Shown: positions 10,984-27,466 of the stretch, piece by piece | Numbering within the stretch: position 1 is the stretch's first letter | Layout of the letters: the number at the start of each line of letters is the position of its first letter | Assembly: GCA_964006375.1 (NCBI GenBank) | Contig: OZ023265.1 | Span: forward strand, 169,028,033 to 169,092,032 | Source of the DNA: Tillus elongatus | Lineage: Eukaryota > Arthropoda > Insecta > Coleoptera > Cleridae | Length of the DNA stretch: 64,000 nt | Direction of reading: 5' to 3' | Notes under the pieces: generated by a model | Databases searched by the model: none | What the model saw: only the letters and a program-made list of their open reading frames with translations | Told to the model about the DNA's origin: nothing | Position numbers and translations under genes: made by a program

Positions 10984-10989
10984 CTTACA

Positions 10990-11311
10990 TAATAAAAAGT
11001 TCTGGACGCAGCAAGTGAGTTATGATAGTGAATTTTTATTAAATGCTTCAAACTTGGATAACTCAATTTTCAATAAACTTAGAAAATTGAATTTTGGTAC
11101 GTAGTAAGGCCTATCCAACCAGTACGCCCAATTTCATTAAAATAGCTTTGTAATTTTCGAAGGAAAAATTTTTTTAGAAAGAAAACTCAAATTTTTTCCG
11201 GAAAACCTTGTCCAAATTTCTTGGCTAACGAACTCATCCAAGCCATTGATAAAAGAAGGGCACTTGCCGAGTTTCATCGAAATCGGTTAATTATTTGTTG
11301 AGTTATCGGTT

Positions 11312-11369
<58 letters not shown>

Positions 11370-11505
11370 ATATAAAAATTGAAACTGACCCCGGATATGG
11401 ATTCCAGGGGTCCTAGTTCGCGCTCATTTGAAAAAAGTTTTGCAAAGTCTCACCATCGATACCTCTCTATTAGTGAATTTTTTTAAAATAAAAATTCACT
11501 AATAA
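10990..11505 (-). repeat. TA-core repeat with (TA)n at 11314-11366
   Basis: A near-complete unit in minus orientation. It has GGACGCAGCAAGTGAG near 11004, the TTCCGGAAAACCTTGTCC and GCTAACGAACTCATCCAAG block, and a TTGAGTTATCGGTTGG edge before the TA tract. After the tract it reads AAACTGACCCCGGATATGG and CCTAGTTCGCGCTCATTTG, ending with the AAAATTCACTAATAAA hairpin arm. The Tc1 fragment starts immediately after. Confidence 0.8.
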
Positions 11506-12180
11506 ATCGTCACGTTAATGCGGTTCAAGTGCAAGAACAACTCCGTCAATTATGAAATGTGGCTATTAGTCAGTGGACAATAAGACGAAGACTGCAGGAA
11601 GCTAATCGGACTACGAAAACAACTGCGATTGGTGCAAAACATACCCCAGCTCATCGTCAAGCACGCCTGCGTTTTGCACCGGATCATCTGAATTGGACAT
11701 CGGAACAATAGGAGTCTGTTTTGTTATCAGATCAGACCAATATATGTCTGTATGGTAGCGACCACAGAAAAAAAGTGTACGGCAGACGAAGAGAGCGATT
11801 CGCAGAATGCTGCATTGTAGAGCGTGTTCTGGCATGATCTGGGGTGCAATTCCCATGGGAGTACAAACCGATCCTCTCAGCATCTGTAGGGGCAACCGAG
11901 GTCACGAAACAAGAGATTTAACGAGTCCTGGGTACATCGAGGAGATTCTAGCGGTTCATGTGGTGCCGTGCGTCGACTACATTGGAGCCCAATTAATTTT
12001 TATACATGAAAATGCGAGGCAGCACACCGCAAGAATCGTACATTACACAAGTCGGTTTTTGGGTTATGGAATGGCCAGTATACAGTCCTGACCTTAACCC
12101 GATTGACAATTAATGGGATGGGCTATAACGAAGAATTCGAGCTTGACTTCGTGTCCCAACCTCGATGTCAGAGCTGCCAA
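11495..12180 (+). pseudogene. Tc1-family transposase remnant
   Basis: With several frame changes the translation gives WTIRRRLQEA, HTPAHRQARLRFA, a WTSEQ-type segment, LLSDQTNICLYG, IHENARQHTA and WPVYSPDLNPIDN. These correspond in order to the helix-turn-helix end and the DD34E catalytic blocks of Tc1 transposases (SDE, DNARPH and SPDLNPIEH). All three catalytic positions are altered or in question: SDE to SDQ, DNARPH to ENARQH, and IEH to IDN. At least three in-frame stops are present, and no terminal inverted repeats were found. An old dead copy. Confidence 0.75.
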
Positions 12181-12184
12181 AAAC

Positions 12185-12310
12185 CTTTTATAAAAGGTGA
12201 TGTTAACAGTAAAGTAGTTTTTTCATCCTTTGATGACCATAACTTTGTTAGTGAAACAATCGTCAGGTCTTTAAAAATATGTGTTGTGTTGATTTAGGTC
12301 CTCCAAGTGT
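12185..12310 (+). repeat. Solo Penelope-type 3' terminal fragment
   Basis: This segment matches the end of PLE-1 (31300-31430): GGTGATGTTA, TTTTTCATCC, the hammerhead-like core, ATGTGTTGTG and TCCAAGTGTACTT. No Penelope coding sequence lies next to it, so it looks like a solo terminal repeat. Confidence 0.6.
12224..12275 (+). ncRNA. Hammerhead-like motif (family HH-B), solo copy
   Basis: CATCC, then TTGATGA at 12230-12236 (first core base mutated C to T), CATAAC/GTTAGT stem II, GAAAC at 12253-12257, and AATCGTC with a potential cleavage triplet GTC at 12262-12264. The paralogue at 17.94 kb keeps an intact CTGATGA. Stem II requires a bulged base to keep the G of GAAA unpaired, so the fold is plausible rather than certain. 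Confidence 0.5.
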
Positions 12311-12689
12311 ACTTATTATTTAATTTACTAAACCATATTCGTAGAATATTTTTATGTACTAGTGACACAATTTTTAGCTAGGAAAATCTTCTGAGACGTC
12401 AGGATGTAACCAACATCTTAGAAGGGAAATGGGTTTTGCATAATAACATAATATTATCATCATCTCCTTTGATAAACCCCATTTCTCTATTAATTCTGAG
12501 TAAACTAAAGACGCCACTTGGGCGCATACGTACGTATGTACACCTTCTACAACTCTCTGCTCTCCAACACCCCCAACTCTCCAAAGGAATGCCTCTTTCT
12601 CTATCTGAATTAGATAGTCGTAGTGGTAAGTTCTATAACCAAACTAGGGTTCCTAGATTGAGAAATGTAGTAATATGATCACCATAAAC

Positions 12690-14265
12690 GTAGCAGGTTC
12701 CTTCTACATCTGACTTACGTACTAATACAGGTGTTTTGCAAGGGTCTCCACTCTCTCCAATGTGGCATAATGTGTGCATAAATCACATTTTCGCTGAACT
12801 GACAGAAAAATAAGTTGTTTGTTGCTGTGGTTTTCACTCGACTGCAATTACAGAACCAGTTTCGGTGCTAGGATTTGCAGATGACATAGTTTTGGTTGGT
12901 AGAAACACATGAACCGTTCAAAATTTATTACATACTGCTGAAAATAAACTTATAGTTAAATAGGATTGACTATATCAATCCATGTAAATCATCAGCTATC
13001 GTAATCGAAAAGGGTAAATTGAAACAATAAATAATATATTTGAAGTCAAATGACTCGATAACTTCCATAACTGTTACTGAAAAAATTAAATATCTAGGAG
13101 TGAATTTTTATGATGAATTGGTTTGTGATTAAAACGCTACTCTACGGAAATTTTCTGAAAAACTTGAAACGATAACGAAATCAAACTGTCTAAATTGTGA
13201 ACAACAACTTGTTGCCTTGAAGCAATATTTATCACCAGGTTTAAAATATCCTCTTCAAACAACCCCTGCCAAACAACTAAACAAAAACTTTCTTGATGAC
13301 ATTGACAAAATTATAAAAAGTTCAGTTAAAGAAATTCTCTAAATTCCAAATGATACACATACATTCTTATATTAATAAAAGTCAGAGAAAGCTTTTCAAA
13401 TTTTTAATATATTTTGGGAAGTTTTTTTACAACAATTAAATAATTTAAAATTTATACTAAATCCAATATGCATTCAGTCAATGAACCAATCAGAATTATC
13501 TCAAGACAGAAGAATGTTGCGTTTAAATGATTAGATATCAATAACGATTTAAATTATTGATGTGCAAAAACAGTTGAAGCCGTTTACGTTATTTTATAAT
13601 AACCGTTGAAAATAACAGCTTCAGTTATTCATCTGTTATTTTTAACTGGATAGTCGATCGATAGTATCCTACATTCCCAAAGCTGTGAGCGAGAGCGAGC
13701 ACACTAGTATAAATAACGTGTTATCTGTTAAGTAATATGTTATGAAGTAAAGTCCGCTCTATACTACATAGCATGCCCATACATATTTATCATTCCCACT
13801 CTCATATCCATTCATCCCGTTAAATAGCTAAATTTAACAGTTGCCGATGAAAACCGATGTTTATTCATCGAACTTAGTTGCAGTGGAAGAGTGGAACTAA
13901 AACCGATACGAGTCCGAATTCTAGTTTAGTGTAAAAAGCGTTATTTTGTACCTGTTATTTTTATAAATCCATAACTGGTGTTTACCGTTGCGGCTCGACA
14001 ACCGTTTAAAAATAACAGACAGTTAAATAACGATCCATCACTAATTTAAATATAAATTTGGACTCACTCTCAGGGAAAGGATATATGAACAACGATGCTC
14101 TCAGAAACATAAAGGCCAAGGAATAGTTACTTACCAACTGGTTAAACAAGCCAATAATTGGTTATACATCATAAAATATTAACAACATCCGAATGGAGTG
14201 TGTTCATGGAACAGGAAGCTATACAGGAGGGCATTCTTAGGCGTGAAAATATATTTTTTAATATC
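12690..14265 (+). mobile_element. R2-like LINE remnant, split by a hAT-type MITE
   Basis: The degenerate translation gives TNTGVLQGSPLSPMW, VCINHIFAELTEK, LGFADDIVLVGRN and KIKYLGVNFYDE (with frame changes). Further on come LNKNFLDDIDKIIKSSVKE, an IPNDTHTF segment and, beyond the inserted MITE, KGQGIVTYQL with a following W. GVLQGSPLSP and FADD are RT motifs. The I-P-x-D-T-x-x-F and GQG words after the RT suggest the R2-like (restriction-like endonuclease) lineage. No endonuclease domain or zinc finger is visible, and stops are frequent. The copy is AT-rich, unlike LINE-A and LINE-D. Confidence 0.65.
13547..14051. mobile_element. hAT-type MITE with 8-bp target duplication
   Basis: ATTTAAAT occurs at 13547-13554 and 14044-14051, directly bounding a 489-bp segment (13555-14043). 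Its ends read TATTGATGTGC and, on the other strand, TAGTGATGGATC, which are short imperfect terminal inverted repeats of the hAT type. Internally there are inverted TAACGGTT/AACCGTT-like and TAACAG words. No transposase is encoded. The duplicated octamer is itself palindromic. The MITE splits R2-like coding sequence, whose motifs resume on the right. Confidence 0.75.
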
Positions 14266-14504
14266 ATTCAATTTATAATTAAAAATAAGTTATAGGAAAA
14301 GTCACTACAACAATTCATGTAATATTTGATGTAGAAGTAGGTCACAGATCTATCATAAACATTGGCATTGAAATAATATTACATATTTATCTAAATAATA
14401 AACAATTGGAATTGCAGCGTACAGTACAAGGAATGCTGACTGATGAGGTTTGCAATTTATGAAATATGTAGACCAAGCAAGGTTATAAGTGGTGGTGTTA
14501 ATGT
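14266..14504. other. Unassigned AT-rich sequence
   Basis: No recognisable coding frame or repeat between the R2-like remnant and the next TA-core composite. Confidence 0.4.
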
Positions 14505-16807
<2,303 letters not shown>

Positions 16808-17869
16808 ATAGGCTCCTGGAATGGCGATCAACGGACCATCTATCCGGGCCTTTTTAGGTTCACTAGGCTTATATGAGTCGGCAGCGTCCAGCTAACACAC
16901 TGACCTACTATTTATTTGAATAGCAAAGCTGCTCGTTTCTGGTACGTCTTCAGTATTTAGAAAAGGGTTCTGTTATGAAGCCAACATAATGTTTTCTACT
17001 CTATGTTGCCTATTATAAGCTTCTGTCGCTTAACTCAGGAAAATTATCAAACTAACTGCAATTAAACTCTTTGAGACCAACGTAATGTTTTTTGGGCTCA
17101 ACAAGATGGACACGTCACTTCTGAATATTGACTATCCTAACAATATAATATGTCTCACTTGAAACCTACTTCGCTTAAAAATAAAGGCAAATATAGAAGT
17201 AACATTTATATTGGAGGTCAGTTTTCTTAAGTAACTAGAATCAATAAATCGATAACGTTATAAAAAGCTTTTCCTTGATCCTGTTTTATTTGATTTGAAA
17301 TGATAAACCGCAGAGAATAAAACACAGATTTTATATTGAAAAAATATAACCTTTTCTCACAGTAAATATCTGTTTTATATTCACCAGCATAATGCGTGTT
17401 TCACCATATTTCGACAGTTCAAGTCATAAAATACAATTTGCCGCAAAATATATCAGATATAAAAATAAAATTGGAGTTCTAGGAGAGGTAGGAACAGCCT
17501 GGAGGGTTGAAATTTCCGGCGTGGTATTTACACATAAATATCTCAATCGAATTTCTAAGGCAGCCGTTCACACAAAACGTACTAGCTGGTTGTGGCGCTG
17601 TGCTGCTATTCACCAACAGAAGTCTATGGAGACTTATTTTATGTACACACATAGATGGAAGGGCAATCTCTGTTTAGATTTCAGTTAGCAACTAGACCGT
17701 TGGCAATATTGCTTCCGGTTGACCGCTCGGTTTTGCACATAGCAAATAAATGAATCTGTTAGCGGCACACTCGGTTAAATATAGTGGTTAGGTGGAGGGT
17801 TTAAGCCTAACAGATGTTAATTTGAATAGTACAGTTTGTTCTAGAATGCCTAGAATTAACTAAGTGAAG
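16808..17869. other. Unassigned sequence with a possible tRNA-like stretch and one 98-codon ORF
   Basis: On the minus strand near 16835-16905 TAGGTCAGTGTGTTAGC resembles an A-box, but the rest does not fold as a tRNA. An ORF at 17392-17688 (+ strand, 98 codons, Lys/Arg- and Trp-containing) has no motif I recognise and no supporting context. It may be chance. Confidence 0.35.
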
Positions 17870-18057
17870 ATTGGAACCTGTGATGAGCACTGATAAGTAC
17901 ACTTGGAGAACCCAAATCACCACAACACATTTTAAAGACCTGACGATCGTTTCACTAACCAAGTTAGCGTCATCAGCCCAAATGGAGTTGACGTCTTATA
18001 CTCAGGAAACTAACTCGCTAGTTAATGTATCTGTTGGAGACGCTTTGGGGTTAAAAA
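17870..18057 (-). repeat. Solo Penelope-type terminal fragment with hammerhead-like motif
   Basis: Reverse complement of the PLE-1 terminal segment. CACTTGGAGAACCCAAATCACC, ACAACACATTTTAAAG and CCTGACGATCG match 31370-31430 read backwards. No coding sequence of the element is present. Confidence 0.65.
17938..17982 (-). ncRNA. Hammerhead-like motif (family HH-B), best-preserved core
   Basis: On the minus strand CTGATGA (complement of 17970-17976), CGCTAAC/GTTAGT as stem II, GAAAC, a GATC loop, and GTC (complement of 17942-17944). Both conserved boxes are intact. Stem III is only two to three pairs, as in the minimal hammerheads known from Penelope-like elements. Stem II must either bulge one C or pair the G of GAAA, and that is the weak point. 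Confidence 0.6.
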
Positions 18058-18240
18058 ATAGCCTGGACGCAGCAAGTGCGTTATGGTAGTGAATTTTCAT
18101 AAAAATGTTTTTAATAGCAAATATGTCTTTTTTTAGTGAAAGCGGACAAAAAATTTGGTTACTAGTATAACCTATAAAGTAAAAACGTTCGGGGCGCAGC
18201 AAATGTGTTATGGTACTGAATTTTCATAAGAATAATATAT
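18058..18240 (-). repeat. TA-core family terminal fragments
   Basis: GGACGCAGCAAGTGCG at about 18063 and GGGCGCAGCAAATGTG at about 18191 are two copies of the same terminal word, about 128 bp apart. AATAGCAAATATGTC between them matches 3.95 kb and 56.8 kb. Confidence 0.6.
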
Positions 18241-18359
18241 TACAGTGATGTAGCCTAATATTAAAAGTTATAAAACATTACTTTATTTAATTAGGAACAG
18301 TAAAAAAATGGGGTAAAGAAGGGCAAGCAAAAGCATGATCTCTAACATAATTATTTATA

Positions 18360-18985
18360 CAGTCATTTGGATACAAAACTCAAACCAAACAATTGATAAA
18401 CAGGAAATATACTCAACAAAAAATAAACCAAATAGTTGAATATAAAAAAATTCCCGTGGTTCCTGCATGGAGGGTGATTGTATGCATGCAGAAGGAGAAG
18501 AAGAACCCCCAGGAGCAAGATGGTTTCTGCCCTCTCACCCAAAACACGGGGGGGGGGGTCTCCTTCCCCTTGTGCATGCATACAACTACCTTTAAAGCAT
18601 AAACTACAAGAAATTTTTCTTGGGAGCAACCACCAAGAAAGTTACTGGACCTGGGCGAATATGGGTGTTGTGCGGGGTTTAAAGGAGGTGTTGCTGCAAA
18701 ATGTGAAAAACACATCTTTTCAAAGTCCGACTATTTGTTGTTTTTTAGCATTTTCCGCTCTTATTTCCGCCCTGCCCAGCAAAAATAGTCGTTCTTGGTC
18801 TCTTAACTTTTTTGGGGGTTGTTTGCAACAAATTTCCCTTGTGGATTGTGCCTCTAAGGAGGGTTCTAAGCATGCGTCTGAAAAAAATCTAAAAACCCTC
18901 CGTGCAGTAAACTGTTCATTTACCGAAACTACATTCCACTTCGTCACCTATACTGTCTTTTTCAGATAATATCGAATGCAGCACT
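18360..18985. other. Unassigned, locally GC-richer segment with a short inverted repeat
   Basis: GATTGTATGCATGCAG (about 18475-18490) and GTGCATGCATACAAC (about 18573-18587) form an inverted repeat of about 15-25 bp arms around a G-rich run. A 163-codon ORF (+, 18478-18969) and opposite-strand ORFs overlap it. They carry no recognisable domain, are serine/cysteine-rich and could be chance. It could be part of an unrecognised DNA transposon. Confidence 0.3.
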
Positions 18986-19474
18986 AAAGTAAATAAATTC
19001 ACTTGCTGTTTCAGTTCTTTTTTATTTTTATATTACATAAGTATATATGCACAAGCTAAGTAAGTATAATAAGGGGGCCATTAATTAGCATTTGGGCTAC
19101 ACAAACCTAGAAGTAGAGAAGACATTTGGATAATGTATAACTGTGTGCACACAAAAATTAGTAAATTACATTTATAAAATCTAATAAAAAACAACAGTCT
19201 TACGATATTATTTTAAATAAACCAATAGGAATACGGTTCGCGACTATTTCGCAATTCGCGAGTGTATGAATCTAGATTTTGTCCAAGACTACACTGAAAT
19301 ACGGTCGTCGCCGCAAGCAAACAGCTTGTAAACTAAGCTCGATAGGCTTGGACGGTTAACAAACGTAGGTATGTCTAATTTTAAGCAGGAGACTGTACAT
19401 GTTTGGAACATACAACATGCGAAATAGAGAAATACGCTTTAAAGTGCCCATACTGTTACTATCACTACATAATG
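18986..19474. other. Unassigned AT-rich sequence
   Basis: Nothing recognisable as a gene, RNA or repeat family shared within the window. Confidence 0.4.
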
Positions 19475-19645
19475 CATTAGTCCCGGTATTAGGAAAGAAA
19501 AGGGCCATGGCTGTTAATTTACAAAATTGTTAGTTAATTGTACACAATTTCCATCTATAACGTTTTGTGTTAACTAGATGCTACCTGGTTGTGTACCGAA
19601 ATGGCGTCCCTGTCGTAGATTTCACAATGTTTTACATTTTTACAT
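19475..19645 (+). repeat. Hammerhead repeat (family HH-A), partial copy without ribozyme
   Basis: AGTCCCGGTATTAGG, GGCCATGGCTG, ATTGTTAGTTAATTGTACAC, GCTACCTGGTTG and ATGGCGTCCCTGTCGTAG match, in order, the half of the HH-A monomer downstream of the ribozyme (compare 27500-27670). The ribozyme half is missing. Confidence 0.6.
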
Positions 19646-20200
19646 CTTGCAATGATACTGGTAACTTCCTTTGTTTAGATTTTTATCCATCATTTATTTA
19701 AATAGCATAGTAGTACAGGTAGCGCCATATGTGTTTGTCCAACATTGTAGACATTGCATTACAGAATCTGAACTGATGCCGAGATTTATTTTAATTTTAA
19801 TTTGGAATACCTTTATTTTTTCTTAATCAAAAGACTTGAAAATTGGTACACATCCACGCCTGTCTACGTTTTTTAAGTTTAACTTTTTAACTGGCTATGG
19901 AAATGGGTTCCAGGGGCCTAATTCGCGCTCATTTGAAAACATTTTCCGAAAGTCTCACCATCGATACCTCTCTATTAGTGATTTTTTTTAACGAAACTTC
20001 ACTAACACAATGTAGGTAGTATATTTAATCAAAATAACTTTACTGTTTACTAAACTAAACAGTTTTCCGCTTGAAAAAACTTGTCCGATTTTGCTGGGCA
20101 ACAAACATCTTCAAGGTATTTACTCACCCGCCCCGATATAATTATTCACAAAAAACTTTTCGACGGAACTTAAAAAAAGTGGATATGTGCTCTAGGAGGC
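19646..20200. other. Old TA-core fragments in unassigned sequence
   Basis: A degenerate GGGGCCTAATTCGCGCTCAT block near 19912 and GAAAAAACTTGTCCGATTTT near 20073 are remnants of the TA-core family without a TA tract. The rest is unassigned. Confidence 0.45.
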
Positions 20201-20204
20201 CTAG

Positions 20205-20290
20205 TTCGCGAAGTGAGTATTGGAACCTGTGATTAGCACTGATAAGTATACTTGGAGAACCCAAATTACCACAACACATCTTTTGAGATT
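20205..20290 (-). repeat. Solo Penelope-type terminal fragment (short)
   Basis: GGAACCTGTGATTAGCACTG and TACTTGGAGAACCCAAAT, then CCACAACACATCTTTTGAG, match 17870-17940. The fragment stops before the ribozyme core. Confidence 0.6.
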
Positions 20291-20635
20291 AAGGCTGCAG
20301 ATACACTGAGCTGATTTAAACATAAGTTGAAATCATTTTTGGTTGACAATTCTTTTTATAATATCAGTGAATTTACTGGAAGGTGTACAGGCCCTGATAA
20401 CGAAGAGAATGATAGTCATGGTTGTCAAAATAGCACCATTGTGACTGTAAGTTTGGGTTTAATGTAAACTGATTGTATATTTTTGTAGTTGGTTCTGTAT
20501 GTAAAGTGGTGTTGTTTTTTTTTTAAACTGTCTTGTAATTGTTTAAGACTGAAATTTTATGTTTATCTAATTCTTTGACGTGCCTGTAGTATGTATGTAC
20601 TTGATCAAAGGCTAATAAAATTATCTATCGGTATA

Positions 20636-20638
<3 letters not shown>

Positions 20639-20712
<74 letters not shown>
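20639..20712. repeat. (TA)n tract without TA-core flanks
   Basis: A pure TA run of about 74 bp. Unlike most others, neither side shows the TA-core family blocks. The 64-codon Tyr-Ile ORF through it is an artefact. Confidence 0.9.
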
Positions 20713-20714
<2 letters not shown>

Positions 20715-22164
20715 CTATAAATAGAAAATATGCCATAAAAATAGAAACCGTTTGTTGTGGAAAAAAAACGAGCCATGTATATTAAATTTATGCATCCTAA
20801 TATTTAAATGCCCTGTATATTTGAAAGAGTGTTGAATATTTTGGGTCAAATAATAAATATCATGAGAATTTAAGGAATACAGAACAATGCTTTGTTTTTA
20901 CTTGTATTGTTTTGGTTGATTAGTAAAGATCGTTATAATATAAAGAACACAGAACAATGCTTTGTTTTTATTTATAGTGTTTTGCTTTAAGAAAATAATT
21001 TATATTTGGTCCTAGTGAATAGGTAGATATAGTCACAGTGTATTTAAATGGTAAGAATTTTAATTGTCAGTAAATTATAAAAAAGGACACAATGTTAGCA
21101 GTGGAACGCGGAGACGTTTTTTTATAAGTGTAACTAATAAGAAGTTAGAAAATGACAAGATGCAGGGTAATTAACTTTGTATTACACAGCCTGTATCCAA
21201 AAGGAGAGTTTTTTTGAGAGAAGGGTAGATATTTAAACAAAACAGTGAAGTGTGTCGAGGAGATTGGCATTCGATGATAGACCGCGGCAATGTGAGTTAA
21301 ATAAACATTCGATTATAAACTGCGAAAGTTAAAGTATAAGTGTAATTAGCACTCGATTTTAAACTGCCTTAATATAAGATGGCAGGGTAATGAATATTAT
21401 TCAGCAATAACAGTCAAGGTAGAAGAAAATTTTCCACACAAAGGGCTATCCAAAATAAGCCCGATATCAATTAATTGCCCCAATGAAATAGCGGCAGTAA
21501 TAAAATCCAAATAGGTGATCCAATGGCGAATAATACAAATCTCAATGAAGAACCAATTAGAGACATTAACCAGAAGTCAAACTTGTGAATTTTGTAAATA
21601 TAAATGTACAGATTTTTTTATATTGTGTTTAGTTTTAAGGATTTCTATTATGTTGATTGTATGTTTAGAACATCAAGGGGGATATGCTGATAAAGGCCAA
21701 ATTAATAGAGCACAGTTTATTTAATTCATTGTTAAAATAAGATGTTGATTTGTGTGATATATAACGATGAATAATAATTTTTGATATAGCTATGTTATAG
21801 TTTGTAGTTATATAGTCTGATTAATTTGACCCATAAAAAATACTATCACCAAATAAGTCTATATTCAAATGATTATCGATTAAAAGAGTAAAATCAATAA
21901 AAACTGAATTGAAAATATTTTAACGAAATTTCTATCACTCTGGATTAACAAAAATATACAAATAAGGTACATCAAAACAAAAATGCTAGCCCAATTTCAG
22001 CACTCTACCCATGAGATAAGAGAAAAATTTACCGATACAGTGGTAAGTAAAGAAATATTGGCCTAATTTCATTTTCATCAATGTTAATACTTTAAATAAA
22101 GAGGAAAACCCTTCATAATTAAAATTGTCATGCTCAACAATTAAATGTGCTAAAAATGCCATAG

Positions 22165-22166
<2 letters not shown>
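20713..22166. other. Unassigned AT-rich sequence with small local duplications
   Basis: ACAGAACAATGCTTTG-type words occur at about 20880 and 20947. CATTCGAT/CACTCGATT followed by TAAACTGC-like words occurs three times between 21265 and 21370, about 40-45 bp apart. No gene-like frame is seen; the 69-codon ORF at 21515 has no motif. Confidence 0.4.

Positions 22167-22249
<83 letters not shown>
22167..22249. repeat. (TA)n tract abutting the left end of mariner-like element M1
   Basis: The TA run ends directly at GGGTGGCGC, the first bases of M1. The mirror tract at 24137-24283 starts directly at its right end. Confidence 0.9.
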
Positions 22250-24405
<2,156 letters not shown>

Positions 24406-25135
24406 TAAAAATTCGCTAAAATCACAACTTGTACTTATTAAAATAAATTCTGCATACATCCAACATTGTGATTTCAAATAAACTTTCGTTTCGCAAGTTC
24501 CTGTTAATAAAATTGAGGGAGGTATATCTATGCAAAACACAAGAATCTTCTGGCGTGTGTTTTCCATTTTGCTGTTGGAATATTTAAATTGCTTTTTGAT
24601 AAATACGCTCTCTCCTTAATATATGGGATCTGCATATCGCACACACGGCGTGTATAGATCATTTATGGGAGAATACAGAATGTGGGAAACGTTTAACTTT
24701 ACAAGATGTAAATTTCAGCGATTTTTTTCTGTCTCTACAAACACAACAGTCTCATACGTTTACGCAGTGGATCCAAATTTTCTAGTACGCAGTGATATAT
24801 GGAAAATGTTACCTCTTCTTTTGATGGAACGCATTTTCTTTAGGAAATACTTAGTATATTTTCATCACCCATGATTATTGCGCTTTGCAGAAACTCGATT
24901 TAGAGCAATAGAATATTAAACCTGATAACCGCTTTGTCAAGAACTTGATTCCATTTATGCTCTGATGAACCACAACCGTAACTAAAACAACCCTTTGGAT
25001 GACGAGTATGTTGTGTTGAGATTAGTTGAGGGATACCTCTTGGGCGTAGCGCTAAAAATCCTGAGCCCTTAGTGGTGATCTCTAGTGATATCTAGAAAGT
25101 AGACAGACTGAGGCCTAGGTATCGAACTACAAGTA
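24406..25135. other. Unassigned sequence
   Basis: An 83-codon ORF (24623-24874, +) has no recognisable motif. A tRNA-like patch, CCTAGGTATCGAACTAC near 25113, is too degenerate to call. Confidence 0.35.
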
Positions 25136-26562
<1,427 letters not shown>

Positions 26563-26590
<28 letters not shown>

Positions 26591-26642
26591 CGTCGCGCTT
26601 GCCTCACAAGCAGAAGGTTACGCGATCGAATCTAGCTTAAAG
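26563..26642 (+). tRNA. Possible tRNA-Val-like pseudogene or SINE head
   Basis: TAGATGGCTGAGAGG matches an A-box, CTTGCCTCACAAGC can form an anticodon arm with CAC in the loop (four of five pairs), and CGATCGAATC resembles the T-arm. The acceptor and T stems do not close. I treat it as a degenerate tRNA or a second pol-III-derived repeat, not a functional gene. Confidence 0.3.
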
Positions 26643-26929
26643 AATGTATGTTTTTTTATGCTTTTTTTGACATTTGGAAAAACAAAAGTGCACAGATTTC
26701 ATACGTTTTGAACAAGAGCTGATTTTTGTTTAAAACGCGTAATTAGGTTTGTCACCTTTGAGTCTGAAATTATAATTGTGTTATTGTTCATATTGAAAAA
26801 AACCGGTTTGATTGGGTTGAGTAAAACAAAATCATACTGGCGATTAATAAGGAAAAATAACTGCTACATTTATAATTTGGCAGATACATTACTTTTCTAA
26901 ATACGAATTAAGTTTCCTTCTGAAAATCT
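26643..26929. other. Unassigned AT-rich sequence
   Basis: Nothing recognisable between the tRNA-like stretch and the hammerhead repeats. Confidence 0.4.
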
Positions 26930-27173
26930 CCTATAAAGTAATACGCCTATGGTAGCCACCCTCCCAGAACATTGTGATATGTATACGACAGGGTGGCCAT
27001 CTCAGCGCGGAACGAGATAGTATGTAGTCACGACATCTCCAAATAACACAAAATGTTATAAAATAGAGACTGTGTACAACCAACTAACAATTTCGAAAAT
27101 TGTTAGCGCTGGCCCATTTCTACCCTAATATAGGGACATCGTATATAAGGCTAGATGTATTCTCACCTTAATT

Positions 27174-27213
27174 AGAACCGCATCCCGGTTTCGCTCCAAT
27201 TAAAGCTCGTCAG
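27174..27213 (-). ncRNA. Hammerhead ribozyme core (family HH-A)
   Basis: On the minus strand CTGACGA (27207-27213), GCTTTAATTGGAGC (stem II), GAAA (27189-27192), and ACCG/CGGT stem III around GGATG, then TTC. Both conserved boxes are intact. Same element as the 313-bp monomer described around it. Confidence 0.72.
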
Positions 27214-27420
27214 TACGGTATACTAATTATAGCGACAACACACCTATAAAGTAATACGGCTATGGTATCCAGCCTCCTGGAAAATTGTGAGATGTATGCC
27301 AGGGTTGCCACCTGGTTCCGCACTGAGATGGCGACCATGTCGTACATCTCACAATGTTTTAGGAGACTGGCTACCATAGCCGCATTACTTTATAGCTGTG
27401 TTGTCGCTGTAATTAGTATA

Positions 27421-27466
27421 CCGTACTGACGAGCTGTAATTATAGCGCAACCTGTCTGCGGTTCTA
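27421..27466 (+). ncRNA. Hammerhead core, mutated (family HH-A)
   Basis: CTGACGA at 27426-27432 is intact, but GAAA has become GCAA (27446-27449) and stem III is weakened. Probably inactive; useful as a family member. Confidence 0.55.

Noticed and set aside
12430..12680. 80-codon ORF upstream of the R2-like remnant as its N-terminal part
   Set aside because: No zinc-finger or Myb-like motif, and composition does not match; not supportable.
17392..17688. 98-codon ORF as a host gene
   Set aside because: No motif, no homologous pattern I recognise and no supporting context; length is within chance for the region.
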